Shown: one piece after another, positions 1-7,989 of the stretch | Position numbering within the stretch: position 1 is the first letter of the stretch | How the letters are laid out: the number at the start of each line of letters is the position of its first letter | Assembly: GCA_018714965.1 (NCBI GenBank) | Contig: DVML01000008.1 | Coordinates: 1-40,165 of the forward strand | DNA length: 40,165 bases | DNA from: Fimihabitans intestinipullorum | Lineage (GTDB): Bacteria; Bacillota_I; Bacilli_A; RF39; UBA660 | Direction: 5' to 3' | Position numbers and translations under genes: made by a program | The notes under the pieces: generated by a model | The model's input: only the letters and a program-made list of their open reading frames with translations | Database searches by the model: none | What the model was told of the DNA's origin: nothing

Positions 1-30
1 ATTATTTTTGTTATAATTTAAAAGACACAT
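1..30 (-). CDS. 5' end of a run-off gene, product unknown
   Basis: Only the first ten codons lie in the window (MCLLNYNKNN), so the product cannot be named. The start is supported by a strong SD (TTGGAGG, core at 39-43) eight bases before the ATG, and by a promoter-like pair just upstream. It is read in the same direction as xseB, where ispA often follows in Bacillota, but ten residues cannot confirm that. Confidence 0.5.
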   Translation of the reverse strand, partial: MCLLNYNKNN

Positions 31-62
31 AGTTTTTACCTCCAATGTTTGTTCGCACTTAC

Positions 63-91
63 ATTGTATCATAGGTATTTCTATGTGTCTT
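63..91 (-). promoter_or_regulatory. Probable promoter of the run-off gene
   Basis: On the minus strand the -10 is TACAAT (63-68) and the -35 is AAGACA (86-91, 4 of 6 consensus) with a 17-base spacer. The start would fall near 56, giving a short leader with the SD. The -35 region and the start-codon region share an inverted copy of GACACATAG. Confidence 0.4.
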
Positions 92-138
92 TTTTTTGTC
101 CTTTTCGGACACTTAATTTTTCAATTTATAAGCGCCGC

Positions 139-369
139 TTATTTTTCGTCATCTAACTCAAATGGTTCCAACTTCCCATTTTCACTTACTATTTGGTTCA
201 CTTGTTGTTCGATTGATTTTAACTTTTCGTCACATTCTTTTACTAATTTCATCGCTTTCGTATATTTTTCAATCGATTCATCTAAATCGATATTCCCGTT
301 TTCCAATGCATCGATAATTTTTTCAAGCTCCGCTATCTTTTCTTCAAATTTTGGCTCTTTCTTTTCCAT
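139..369 (-). CDS. xseB: Exodeoxyribonuclease VII small subunit
   Basis: 76 residues, the usual size of XseB. The N-terminal region (about residues 7-60) has the conserved pattern FEEKIAELEKIIDALENG followed by LDESIEKYTKAMKL, the helical hairpin typical of the family. Several copies bind one XseA to form exonuclease VII, which degrades single-stranded DNA from both ends into short oligonucleotides. It begins one base after the xseA stop with its own SD (GGAAAGGAAG), so the two are co-transcribed and translationally coupled. A 6-bp hairpin (128-142) overlaps the stop but lacks a good U run, so it is at best a weak terminator. Confidence 0.93.
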   Translation of the reverse strand: MEKKEPKFEEKIAELEKIIDALENGNIDLDESIEKYTKAMKLVKECDEKLKSIEQQVNQIVSENGKLEPFELDDEK

Positions 370-370
370 T

Positions 371-1642
371 TTAATCTTCCTTTCCTGTTACTGTCGATAG
401 TATCGTACCATCGTAAAATTTAATTTTTACTTGATCTCCCACAGATAGATCTTCAGCATTCCCTATCGTATGATCATCTAGATATGTTAACGTATATCCG
501 CGTTTTAATACATTCATCGGATTGACCAATTCCAATTTGTCCATTAGAGTTCCCAACTTTAATTTTTCTTCTTTGTACAACTCTTCTGGGTGTAGCAATA
601 AGTAGTTTTGCTTTATATGATCCATGTGTGTTCTCATACGTTCTACTTTCTTTAAAACGCTTTGATTTGCTCGTTCTAATAAGTAATCCAAAGTTTGTTT
701 CTTTCCATCGAACATCATCATCGGGTTTTTTAACACAAACGAATTTTGAACGCTTTCTAAATATAACCTTTGATAATTTACTTTCTTATAAATCCCCTCG
801 TTCAAACGAATGCGGAATTGTGCTAATAATTTTTGTAAGTCCACCATATTCGGAACGGCTATCTCCGCAGCTCCCGTTGGCGTAGGCGCTCTCAAATCCG
901 CGACAAAGTCAGCAATTGTATAATCGATCTCATGCCCTACTGCGCTAATTGTCGGTATCGGGCACTCATAGATGGCTCTTGCTACGATCTCTTCGTTAAA
1001 CGGCCATAAGTCCTCGATAGACCCACCTCCACGACCGATAATCAATACATCGAGATCATAAGTTTGCGCTAATTTAATGTTTCTTACGATATCTTCTGCT
1101 GCAGCATCTCCTTGTACTAAACTCGGAAATAAAATTGTTTCGCAAATTGGATAGCGTCTTTTTATCGTAGATAAAATATCCTTGATTGCAGCTCCTGTCG
1201 CTGCAGTTACGATTCCAACACGCTCTGGAATTTTAGGGATCTTTTTCTTATGTTCCGGAGCAAATAGTCCTTCACTTGCCAATTGCTTTTTTAACTTTTC
1301 AAAAGCAACATACAAATTTCCGATTCCATCTTCCATCATTTGCTCTACATATATTTGATAATTTCCCGTTGCTTCGTAAACACTAATTCTTCCCACTAAT
1401 AAGACTTTCATGCCATCCGCAGGAACGAAATTTAACTTGCGCGCACTACTCGCAAACATAATCGCATTGATCTTACTCGCTTCATCTTTTACAGAAAAAT
1501 ACATGTGTCCTGTTGTATGTGCTTTAAAATTGGATATTTCTCCTTTTAGAAACACATGTCTTAAATTTTGGTCTGTATCAAATTTATGTTTTAAATAACG
1601 CGTCATGGCACTGACTGTTAAATATTTATCGTTTTGATCCAT
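371..1642 (-). CDS. xseA: Exodeoxyribonuclease VII large subunit
   Basis: 423 residues, slightly shorter than the 440-450 typical of the family. The N-terminal OB-fold (about 5-100, including FLKGEISNFKAHTTGHMYFS) binds single-stranded DNA. The catalytic domain follows (about 120-310, with PERVGIVTAATGAAIKDI, the GRGGGSIEDLWPFNEE motif and AVGHEIDYTIAD). A coiled-coil C-terminal part contacts XseB. The enzyme trims single-stranded DNA in repair and recombination and is involved in resistance to DNA damage. It starts an xseA-xseB operon with its own consensus promoter, separated from nusB by a terminator. The promoter spacer holds a LexA-like palindrome, which suggests SOS control. Confidence 0.96.
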   Translation of the reverse strand: MDQNDKYLTVSAMTRYLKHKFDTDQNLRHVFLKGEISNFKAHTTGHMYFSVKDEASKINAIMFASSARKLNFVPADGMKVLLVGRISVYEATGNYQIYVEQMMEDGIGNLYVAFEKLKKQLASEGLFAPEHKKKIPKIPERVGIVTAATGAAIKDILSTIKRRYPICETILFPSLVQGDAAAEDIVRNIKLAQTYDLDVLIIGRGGGSIEDLWPFNEEIVARAIYECPIPTISAVGHEIDYTIADFVADLRAPTPTGAAEIAVPNMVDLQKLLAQFRIRLNEGIYKKVNYQRLYLESVQNSFVLKNPMMMFDGKKQTLDYLLERANQSVLKKVERMRTHMDHIKQNYLLLHPEELYKEEKLKLGTLMDKLELVNPMNVLKRGYTLTYLDDHTIGNAEDLSVGDQVKIKFYDGTILSTVTGKED

Positions 1643-1670
1643 CGTTCATTCCTCAATTCTATCCTACTTC

Positions 1671-1700
1671 ATTATACAATAGCGAACTGTTGTTCGTCAA
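1671..1700 (-). promoter_or_regulatory. xseAB promoter
   Basis: Minus-strand -35 TTGACG (1695-1700) and -10 TATAAT (1671-1676) with an 18-base spacer. Transcription would start about 20 bases before the xseA ATG. The sigma-A type match is close to consensus. Confidence 0.8.
1683..1696. promoter_or_regulatory. LexA (SOS) box-like palindrome in the xseAB promoter
   Basis: The 14-mer CGAACTGTTGTTCG has the invariant GAAC-N4-GTTC core and the outer CG pairs of the Gram-positive LexA/DinR box (CGAACRNRYGTTCG). The central bases fit less well. It lies between -35 and -10, where a bound repressor would block RNA polymerase. Neither arm is followed by a U run, so it is not a terminator. Confidence 0.55.
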
Positions 1701-1709
1701 TTGCTTTTG

Positions 1710-1735
1710 AAAAAAAATAAGTTGTAAAAACAACT
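1710..1735 (-). terminator. Intrinsic terminator of nusB
   Basis: On the minus strand the hairpin is AGTTGT-TTTT-ACAACT, soon followed by a run of eight T. It overlaps the nusB stop codon and separates nusB from the xseA promoter. Confidence 0.75.
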
Positions 1736-2144
1736 ATTTGTCTATTTTTGCATGATAGATTTTATCTAATACCCCGTTGATCATTTTTCTAACGTCCGTA
1801 TCACTATATGCCTTAGCAAGTTCAATCGCCTCGTTAATCGCAACAATTGGTGGTGTATCTGTATAATTTAATTCGTAGATTCCCATTCTTAAAATTGCCG
1901 CATCCGTATTTCCTAAACGATCGATCGTCCATCCGTTCAAATACGTATTGGCAAGTTTGTCGATATCGTTCTGATACGTTATAACGCCATATACGATTTC
2001 TTTAACAAACTCATTTTCGATCGGCATTACTTCTTTCATGATTTCATCTACTTGATATTCAACATGATTTTTTTGATAGGTATTCATCTGATATAATATC
2101 GTCATTATTTTTTTACGTAATTCACTTCTGTTTAGCTGTTCCAT
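1734..2144 (-). CDS. nusB: Transcription antitermination factor NusB
   Basis: 136 residues and all-helical. It has the family pattern: RSELRKKIMTILYQM at the N-terminus, then ENEFVKEIVYGVITYQNDID, and near the C-terminus LNYTDTPPIVAINEAIELAK before a final VLDKI helix. NusB with NusE (S10) binds boxA RNA and promotes antitermination on rRNA operons. The start is placed at 2144 because an AGGTGA SD lies five bases before that ATG. The upstream in-frame ATG at 2162 has no SD and overlaps the apparent -10 box (TATAAT at 2161-2166), so it would not be transcribed. Confidence 0.93.
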   Translation of the reverse strand: MEQLNRSELRKKIMTILYQMNTYQKNHVEYQVDEIMKEVMPIENEFVKEIVYGVITYQNDIDKLANTYLNGWTIDRLGNTDAAILRMGIYELNYTDTPPIVAINEAIELAKAYSDTDVRKMINGVLDKIYHAKIDK

Positions 2145-2160
2145 AAAATCACCTGAAACC

Positions 2161-2166
2161 ATTATA
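2161..2166 (-). promoter_or_regulatory. -10 box of a nusB promoter
   Basis: TATAAT on the minus strand, with only a weak -35 (TTACTA, 16 bases upstream). The predicted start leaves about ten bases of leader containing the AGGTGA SD. This box helps decide the nusB start. Confidence 0.5.
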
Positions 2167-2216
2167 TCAAAAAAAAGAAAAATAGTAACGTATTTTCCTC
2201 ATTTCTCATCAATTTC

Positions 2217-2615
2217 TTATTTGATATACCCACTTAGCATACGACGTAACTGTTCAATTTTATCGTAGTTATCATCTTTTGCTATATTCATATTACTCTT
2301 AAACACCATAATCAATCTATAAATCACACCAGCGAACGTTCCAAGTACTGTGATAATTCCAAGAACGTCATAATCGATATACATAAAGAACAGACCTAAA
2401 CACATAAGAGCAAACCCGATAGCAATCAAAGCCCACATCGTAAGCTTATTTCTCGTTTCTACTTCGAGTGCTGCTACTTTTGTCTTTAAATATTGAACTT
2501 GCTCTGCTTTCGTCATCTTCATGTCTTCCATTTGATCTATCACATTGTTGTATACGATCTCGCTTTTATTTTTCTCTTCTCCACTAATGTTTACTTGAAT
2601 CTTAGGTTGATGCAT
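2217..2615 (-). CDS. Small membrane protein with two transmembrane helices, unknown function
   Basis: 132 residues, no family recognised. The N-terminal half (about 1-57) is charged and helical, with a likely coiled coil around residues 25-55 (MKMTKAEQVQYLKTKVAAL). Two hydrophobic helices follow (about 60-82 and 84-104), linked by a short YIDYD turn. The C-terminal tail is again charged (YDKIEQLRRMLSGYIK). It has its own near-perfect promoter and a strong SD (GGAGGCGG), so it is a real gene transcribed separately from the gene upstream. No terminator separates it clearly from nusB. Confidence 0.75.
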   Translation of the reverse strand: MHQPKIQVNISGEEKNKSEIVYNNVIDQMEDMKMTKAEQVQYLKTKVAALEVETRNKLTMWALIAIGFALMCLGLFFMYIDYDVLGIITVLGTFAGVIYRLIMVFKSNMNIAKDDNYDKIEQLRRMLSGYIK

Positions 2616-2640
2616 TCCTTACCGCCTCCAATTGCCATAT

Positions 2641-2669
2641 ATTATATAGAATATTGTGACATAAGTCAA
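2641..2669 (-). promoter_or_regulatory. Promoter of the small membrane protein gene at 2217-2615
   Basis: Minus-strand -35 TTGACT (2664-2669), 17-base spacer, -10 TATAAT (2641-2646): a near-perfect sigma-A promoter. Confidence 0.85.
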
Positions 2670-2671
2670 AC

Positions 2672-2696
2672 AAAAAAAGCTCTTAGAAGAGCTTTA
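2672..2696 (-). terminator. Intrinsic terminator of the mutS transcript
   Basis: Hairpin AAAGCTCTT/AAGAGCTTT with a short loop, followed by seven T on the minus strand. It overlaps the stop codon of the 2694-3080 gene. Confidence 0.85.
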
Positions 2697-3080
2697 CATA
2701 TACTGTTCTCCTTTACCACGGTAAAGTTGAACTAAAATTTCGATTGCTAAATATAGTTCCATTACGATCAGCAACGTCCATCCCAAAATTGGAACGACAA
2801 GGCATAAAATCCAAGTGTAAGGAGACGTATAAATCTCTCTACCAGGAACTTCCAAACGATCGGCAATTACAACTGTCAATTGAAACATCAAAACAGTGAG
2901 CATGACCATCGCTGGAAAAAGGCAACAAATGATCCCAATCACCCAATAGACCCAATTTGCATACCATGCGTTCTTGTCGTAAGCATGAAGCGATGCCGCC
3001 AAGGCAAAGATCGCAAGTCCTTGCGTTATAAACATCAAAATTAACCATACCCACCAGTAATCTTTTTTTAATAAATCCAT
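2694..3080 (-). CDS. Membrane protein with three or four transmembrane helices, unknown function
   Basis: 128 residues, mostly hydrophobic: helices at about 9-30, 42-70 and 88-118, with a hydrophilic loop (ADRLEVPGREIYTSP) between the last two. The family is not recognised. It starts nine bases after the mutS stop with an AGAGGG-type SD and ends in a strong terminator, so it is the distal gene of a mutS operon. mutL, the common neighbour of mutS, is not here. No function can be assigned. Confidence 0.75.
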   Translation of the reverse strand: MDLLKKDYWWVWLILMFITQGLAIFALAASLHAYDKNAWYANWVYWVIGIICCLFPAMVMLTVLMFQLTVVIADRLEVPGREIYTSPYTWILCLVVPILGWTLLIVMELYLAIEILVQLYRGKGEQYM

Positions 3081-3089
3081 TTTATCCCT

Positions 3090-5633
3090 CTATTCCTTTC
3101 TTAGTTCTTTCAATTCATTCAGTAAATTCAACGCTTCTAGTGGTGTCACTGAAAGTGGATCAATTTCATCGAGCCGTTTCTCCACTTTTGAATCTTCCTT
3201 CGGAATTAATTCGTCAATTGGAAGTGCTTCTTGAATTTTTAAATCCCGCTTCGCTTCTGTCTTTTCGTATACAGATAATATCTGATTTGCTCTCGTTATC
3301 AAAGAAGAAGGCAAATTAGCGAGTTTGGCAACGTGAATTCCGTAACTTTTATCGATACTTCCTTCTTTAATTTTATGTAAAAATGTAATCGTTCCATTTT
3401 CTTCATATGCACTAACATGAATGTTTTTTAAATGCTTTAAATTTTCCTCTAAATCCGTAAGCTCGTGATAGTGTGTCGAAAAGAGTGTTTTTGCATGAAT
3501 TTTATTATGAATGTATTCGATGATCGCTTGTGCGAGTGCCATTCCATCAAACGTTGCCGTTCCACGTCCTAACTCATCAAATAAAATCAAACTATTTTCG
3601 GTTGCATTCTCAATTGCGCGATTCGCTTCATTCATCTCTACCATAAATGTCGATTCCCCACTTACCAAATCATCACTAGCTCCAATTCTCGTAAAAATCG
3701 CGTCAAAGACAGGTAGTGTTGCTTTACTTGCTGGAACGAAACATCCGATTTGTGCCATGATAACGGTAATTGCCATCTGTCTCATATAAGTTGACTTTCC
3801 AGCCATGTTTGGCCCTGTAATTAAAAGAATGTCCGTATTTTGATCCATGACGATATCATTATCGACAAACTCGTCTGACATTACTTTCTCAACAACAGGA
3901 TGACGATTATTATAGATTGCTACATTGTGTTCTCGATTCAAAACAGGTCTTACGTAGTTATTTTCTTCCGTAACTGTTGCAAATGCTTGCAGCACATCGA
4001 TTTCACTAATGACTTTGGCAATTGCTTGTAATTTTGGAATCTCTTTTTTTATTCTATCACGAATTTGAACAAACAATTCGTACTCTAAATCGATAATCTT
4101 TTCCTCCGCATTTAAAATCAACGCTTCTTTTTCTTTTAAAATCGGACTGATATATCGTTCACAGTTACTTAACGTTTGCTTTCGTTCGTATCCATATTCT
4201 TCTTTAACTAAATTTGTCTGTCCTTTTGATACTTCGATATAGTATCCGAAAACTCTGTTATATCCTACCTTTAAAGTTTTAATACCGGTACGTTCTTTTT
4301 CTTCTGCTTCAAAGCGTGCAACAAAATCTTTTCCACCTTTGCGAAGATCTTTTAATTCATCCAATTCTTGATGATACCCTTCCTTAATCAAGTATCCTTC
4401 CTTTATAGATATAGGCGGATTTTCGTAGATGCTATCTTCTAGTAATTGGTATAATTCAGGAAGTGTCTCAACGTTTTTGTAAAATCCAATCTGTTCTAAA
4501 ATTTCGTGAATTCCCGGAAGTACCTTCAACGAATTTTTTAACTGAAGCAAGTCTCTTGCATTCGCATTTCCAAAGGCAATTCTACCAGATAATCTCTCTA
4601 AGTCATATACCTCGTAAAGTAAGTTTTGCAAATCAGCTTTGATAAGAAATTCTTTTAATAAAATTTCTACCATATCATAGCGACGTTCAATTTCGTCGAT
4701 ATCGACAAGTGGCTTTTCTATGAATTGTTTTAACATACGTGATCCCATCGCCGTCTTCGTCTTATCTAACAGCCAGATCAGTGAGTTGTTTCTTTGTTTC
4801 AAGCGCAAAGTTTCTGTCAACTCTAAGTTTCTCTTCGTATGAATATCCATCTTTAACGATTTTTTCTTTTCTCTTACGACTGCTGGTTGTAAGTGCGAAA
4901 GATCTCTTTTTTGCGTATCTAACATATAACAGATCAAATGTTTTAAAGCATCGATCAATCGAACATCAGTGATATTTTGATAGATCGTCTCATATTCTTT
5001 TGGAACATCGTTTGCATCTGTAATCGTCACACTCATGTGAAACTGGTGTTTGAGTAACGATACGATCGCTTTATCGACGTTGCTCGCAATAATCATTTCC
5101 TTCATTCCGATGCTGACGATTTCACTTACAATATTCGTCGCATTGTGTTCTTCTATGCTGACGTTCATCTCACCAGTTGAGATATCACCATATGCAAGTC
5201 CATACGCATGACCATAGTCGACCAGTGCACCAATGTAATTATTTTCGTATTCTAATAACGATTCATTATCGATGATCGTACCTTTACTGATAATCTGTAT
5301 AATCCCTCGTTTTACGATCCCTTTTACACTCTTAGGATCTTCCAATTGTTCACATATTCCAACTTTATATCCTTTGTCTACTAATTTATCGATATATATA
5401 TTTGCAGCGTGATGAGGAATTCCACACATAGGAATGCGTTCCTCTAGTCCTGCGTTTTTCCCAGTTAATGTAAGTTCTAATTCTCGAGATGCCGTAATCG
5501 CATCTTCAAAAAACATTTCGTAAAAATCACCTAGGCGGAAAAATAGTAAAATATCTTCATTTTCGTCTTTGATTTCTAAATATTGTTTCATCATCGGTGT
5601 TACTTTATTCCGATCAACTTCACTTCTTTTCAT
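3090..5633 (-). CDS. mutS: DNA mismatch repair protein MutS
   Basis: 847 residues, full length for MutS1. The N-terminal mismatch-recognition domain contains LLFFRLGDFYEMFFEDA, with the Phe-X-Glu motif that probes mispairs. The connector, lever and clamp domains follow to about residue 590. The C-terminal ABC ATPase carries the Walker A GPNMAGKSTYMRQ (about 606-618), the ABC signature around GASDDLVSGESTFMVEM, and the Walker B LILFDELGRGT (about 680-690). MutS finds mismatches and recruits MutL. The gene opens a two-gene operon with its own promoter. An AGGTGG SD precedes the ATG. Confidence 0.98.
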   Translation of the reverse strand: MKRSEVDRNKVTPMMKQYLEIKDENEDILLFFRLGDFYEMFFEDAITASRELELTLTGKNAGLEERIPMCGIPHHAANIYIDKLVDKGYKVGICEQLEDPKSVKGIVKRGIIQIISKGTIIDNESLLEYENNYIGALVDYGHAYGLAYGDISTGEMNVSIEEHNATNIVSEIVSIGMKEMIIASNVDKAIVSLLKHQFHMSVTITDANDVPKEYETIYQNITDVRLIDALKHLICYMLDTQKRDLSHLQPAVVREKKKSLKMDIHTKRNLELTETLRLKQRNNSLIWLLDKTKTAMGSRMLKQFIEKPLVDIDEIERRYDMVEILLKEFLIKADLQNLLYEVYDLERLSGRIAFGNANARDLLQLKNSLKVLPGIHEILEQIGFYKNVETLPELYQLLEDSIYENPPISIKEGYLIKEGYHQELDELKDLRKGGKDFVARFEAEEKERTGIKTLKVGYNRVFGYYIEVSKGQTNLVKEEYGYERKQTLSNCERYISPILKEKEALILNAEEKIIDLEYELFVQIRDRIKKEIPKLQAIAKVISEIDVLQAFATVTEENNYVRPVLNREHNVAIYNNRHPVVEKVMSDEFVDNDIVMDQNTDILLITGPNMAGKSTYMRQMAITVIMAQIGCFVPASKATLPVFDAIFTRIGASDDLVSGESTFMVEMNEANRAIENATENSLILFDELGRGTATFDGMALAQAIIEYIHNKIHAKTLFSTHYHELTDLEENLKHLKNIHVSAYEENGTITFLHKIKEGSIDKSYGIHVAKLANLPSSLITRANQILSVYEKTEAKRDLKIQEALPIDELIPKEDSKVEKRLDEIDPLSVTPLEALNLLNELKELRKE

Positions 5634-5650
5634 ATGACCACCTATCTAAT

Positions 5651-5679
5651 ATTGTAACAAAAATAAAAAAACAAGTCCA
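5651..5679 (-). promoter_or_regulatory. mutS promoter
   Basis: Minus-strand -35 TGGACT (5674-5679), 17-base spacer, -10 TACAAT (5651-5656). The transcript leader is very short and holds the SD. Confidence 0.6.
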
Positions 5680-5696
5680 TGTATGTGGTAGATATT

Positions 5697-5731
5697 TCCA
5701 AAGAAACCCATCATGACCGGATGGGTTTCTA
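5697..5731 (-). terminator. Terminator between the phospholipase-like gene and mutS
   Basis: An 11-bp stem AGAAACCCATC/GATGGGTTTCT with a 7-base loop starts at the stop codon of the upstream gene. The minus-strand U run is broken (TTTCTTT), but the stem is strong. Confidence 0.65.
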
Positions 5732-6682
5732 CTTTTTAAAATATTTCATCTTCGTTTTTTTGAACTCCGATACTCCTGTCAAATAAGAATTCGATGGAAA
5801 GTCTTTCATACATTCTTTTACGTCTTCTTTTCCGACAAAGACATCGTGGAATTTAGAAATCCACATCACAGCTTCCTCTATTGCTTCTTCGTATAGTTCG
5901 AAAAACGATTCTGTTTTCTCAATAGATGCATCCACCGGATAGCACCAACGATTATGTTCACAATTAAAATAGGTAGCTTTTCTTCTTAAATCGTTCGCAT
6001 ACGATAAATATTGCCACTTTTTTCCCCTATGTAGTTTCAATCGATCACAAATACGATAAAACTTTAATTTTCTTCCATGTGGATCATATGAGAGAAAGCG
6101 ATGTATGAATCTCATTTTTCGCATAGATTTTAAATAACACTTTCCCATATCTTCTTTCCGATAAGTCTTCATTATCGTATCGTCCAACAGATGTTCTAGA
6201 GAAGATGAAAATGTGCGTGTTGGAAATAAATATCGATCATGACGAATGATTGCAGGATTTTTCTTCTCTTTCTTTTCCATGTAATAAAGATCTAATAATA
6301 GTTCCATTTCTCTATGAGAATTTTTACTTTCAACTTTATTCTTAGTGTTAGATCCCGTTTGATAAAAAATCAAAGGATGCGTTTTCATATCCAATATATA
6401 ATGTAATAAAAAACCATAGAAAGCGGAGATCGCTTCTTTCTTTTTCTCTAGACGATATCGTTTCATATATTCGATATAAGTTTCAAAAAAACGTTTAGTT
6501 TTATGAGAATGCATTTCCTTTCCAAACGACCGCACCTTCGAAGAAAAGAAATGATAGTAGAACATATCGGGACCTTGTGCGAATACGCGCATCGTATCTC
6601 GTTCTATTTTTTGTTTGACACGAGACGGTAGTTTTCGATATACATCATCAGCAAAGTAAGCATGTGTCATCGCACTCGGCAT
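5729..6682 (-). CDS. Zinc-dependent phospholipase C family protein
   Basis: 317 residues. The N-terminus matches the zinc-dependent phospholipase C domain (Pfam PF00882) seen in many Bacillota: SAMTHAYFADDVYRKLP, then FAQGPDMFYYH (a GPD-type motif) and FYGFLLHYILDMKTHPLIFY (H-x3-D-x3-H). The His and Asp residues of these motifs are the likely zinc ligands. No signal peptide is visible, so it may act inside the cell or be a non-secreted relative. Whether it really hydrolyses phospholipids is unknown for most such proteins. The start ATG has a GGAGAG SD seven bases upstream and a consensus promoter. It is monocistronic. Confidence 0.75.
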   Translation of the reverse strand: MPSAMTHAYFADDVYRKLPSRVKQKIERDTMRVFAQGPDMFYYHFFSSKVRSFGKEMHSHKTKRFFETYIEYMKRYRLEKKKEAISAFYGFLLHYILDMKTHPLIFYQTGSNTKNKVESKNSHREMELLLDLYYMEKKEKKNPAIIRHDRYLFPTRTFSSSLEHLLDDTIMKTYRKEDMGKCYLKSMRKMRFIHRFLSYDPHGRKLKFYRICDRLKLHRGKKWQYLSYANDLRRKATYFNCEHNRWCYPVDASIEKTESFFELYEEAIEEAVMWISKFHDVFVGKEDVKECMKDFPSNSYLTGVSEFKKTKMKYFKK

Positions 6683-6710
6683 AATTCCACTCTCCTTTTC
6701 TTAAGCGTTT

Positions 6711-6739
6711 ATTATATCGTAGATAGGATAGAATTGCAA
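6711..6739 (-). promoter_or_regulatory. Promoter of the phospholipase-like gene
   Basis: Minus-strand -35 TTGCAA (6734-6739), 17-base spacer, -10 TATAAT (6711-6716). Confidence 0.75.
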
Positions 6740-6761
6740 TATTACCTCTTTTGGAACACGC

Positions 6762-6788
6762 AAAAAAGAGATTTTTTCAATCTCTTTA
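6762..6788 (-). terminator. Second terminator downstream of the YlbL gene
   Basis: Hairpin AAAGAGATT/AATCTCTTT with a five-base loop, running into six T on the minus strand. It sits directly after the TAA that closes the open frame at 6785-6932. Confidence 0.75.
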
Positions 6789-6932
6789 CGATGAAGATAC
6801 AACTGTGTTTAGACAAGTTCCCGTAACAAAAGTACAATTCATTTCCGGAAGAGTTTCACCAGTTAAAACATAGAGCCAATCAAAAGACCTACCAGTTAGA
6901 TTGATGAAATATATGCAAACAAAAACATTGTT
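6785..6932 (-). other. Open stretch in frame with and downstream of the YlbL stop codon
   Basis: After the ylbL TAA the same frame stays open for about 48 codons (with IYFINLTGRSFDWLYV and ETLPEMNCTFVTGTCLN) and ends at a TAA immediately before a terminator. The only internal ATG gives about 18 codons and has no good SD. It could be a stop-readthrough extension, a remnant of a gene, a dispersed intergenic element, or chance. I do not recognise the peptide. Confidence 0.3.
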
Positions 6933-6944
6933 TTAAGACAATGT
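6917..6944 (-). terminator. Terminator at the ylbL stop codon
   Basis: Hairpin ACATTGT/ACAATGT with a six-base loop, then TTTTTGTTT on the minus strand. It overlaps the ylbL stop. Confidence 0.7.
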
Positions 6945-7943
6945 TTTTAAATACGCAATCGCTTGATCGATCGATGATACTTTGACTAATTTAATATCAT
7001 AGTTATGTTCTTTTTTGACTTTCTTTGCCTTTTCGTAGTTTTCTCCAGCGGGAACAAAGAAAAGATCGGCTTTATCTTTCACAGCGCCTTGCAACTTGTA
7101 TTCTACTCCACCAATACTACCGACTGTTCCATTTTCATCGATCGTCCCTGTCCCAACAATTTTTAATCCGTGGGTTAAATCTTCACCAGAAATTGCTTGA
7201 TATAGAGCAAGTGTCATCATAAATCCACCACTCGGTCCAGATTCGTCCGAACGAAAATGAAACTCTATGTCTCCTTGGTCTAACTCCTTCTGCTCTGAAA
7301 CCATCATTCCTACCAAGGTACGATCATCTTCCTTATATAAGGTTGCTTTCGCTTTTACTTCTTTTCCATTTCGTTTCACAGTAAAATCTACTTGCTCTCC
7401 AGCTTGATAAGTACTAATTGTATTCAATAACTCAGACTTGGAACGAATCTCTTTCCCTTCAAACGTCAATAGTTGATCTTGCACTTTTAAAGTCGTATTT
7501 GCATTTGGATCAATGTAGGTAACATATAATTTTGTATCCTCGATCACCACTGATTTTCCCGCCCTAGAAAGTGCTACCATAACCGCATTTTGATTTGCTT
7601 CCTCTAACAACAAATGATTACGGAAAGAAGCATCCTCCATCGTTTCATTCTCATATAATACTTCTTCCTTTTTTAGAATATCCCAATCGGGATGAATCAT
7701 CGCATACAAAAGTGTCGGTATCGTCGCCCGGTATTCGCTGACATAGGCGAGATTTAAACTCCCACTCGTCTCCTTTTTCCCTTTCATTTCGATTTTGTCA
7801 GATACATCGATTACTCCTCCTGGGGCATTGATATAGTATGGAAAAGGTATGAAACAAATAACAGTTGTCACGATTAGGGTAATAAAGAAAATGCGATTTT
7901 CTTTGATGATTTGTCTTACTTTATCATATACTTTACTAATCAC
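6933..7943 (-). CDS. ylbL: PDZ-Lon domain membrane protease (YlbL/SepM type)
   Basis: 336 residues. One transmembrane helix near the N-terminus (about 17-38) anchors the protein. A central PDZ domain (about 145-205) and a C-terminal Lon-type protease domain (about 215-335) lie outside. The catalytic Ser is in SGPSGGFMMTLALY (Ser238) and the partner Lys in VEYKLQGA (Lys283), so the Ser-Lys pair is intact. Relatives include B. subtilis YlbL (damage-checkpoint recovery) and streptococcal SepM (processing of competence peptide). The start is GTG, six bases after a perfect GGAGG. It is divergent from ylbJ, which is also its neighbour in Bacillus. Confidence 0.92.
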   Translation of the reverse strand: MISKVYDKVRQIIKENRIFFITLIVTTVICFIPFPYYINAPGGVIDVSDKIEMKGKKETSGSLNLAYVSEYRATIPTLLYAMIHPDWDILKKEEVLYENETMEDASFRNHLLLEEANQNAVMVALSRAGKSVVIEDTKLYVTYIDPNANTTLKVQDQLLTFEGKEIRSKSELLNTISTYQAGEQVDFTVKRNGKEVKAKATLYKEDDRTLVGMMVSEQKELDQGDIEFHFRSDESGPSGGFMMTLALYQAISGEDLTHGLKIVGTGTIDENGTVGSIGGVEYKLQGAVKDKADLFFVPAGENYEKAKKVKKEHNYDIKLVKVSSIDQAIAYLKTLS

Positions 7944-7989
7944 AGGGATCCTCCTTCCTACTTTATTTTATAGAAAAACAGGTGGTATT

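Noticed and set aside
20..93. Long-range inverted repeat AAAGACACATAG/CTATGTGTCTTT as a regulatory hairpin
   Set aside because: The 48-base loop is long, and the right arm falls in the -35 of the predicted promoter, so it would not be in the transcript.
7849..7989. N-terminal extension of YlbJ
   Set aside because: It lies within the divergent ylbL gene and its promoter area, and the ATG at 7990 has an AGGTGG SD.
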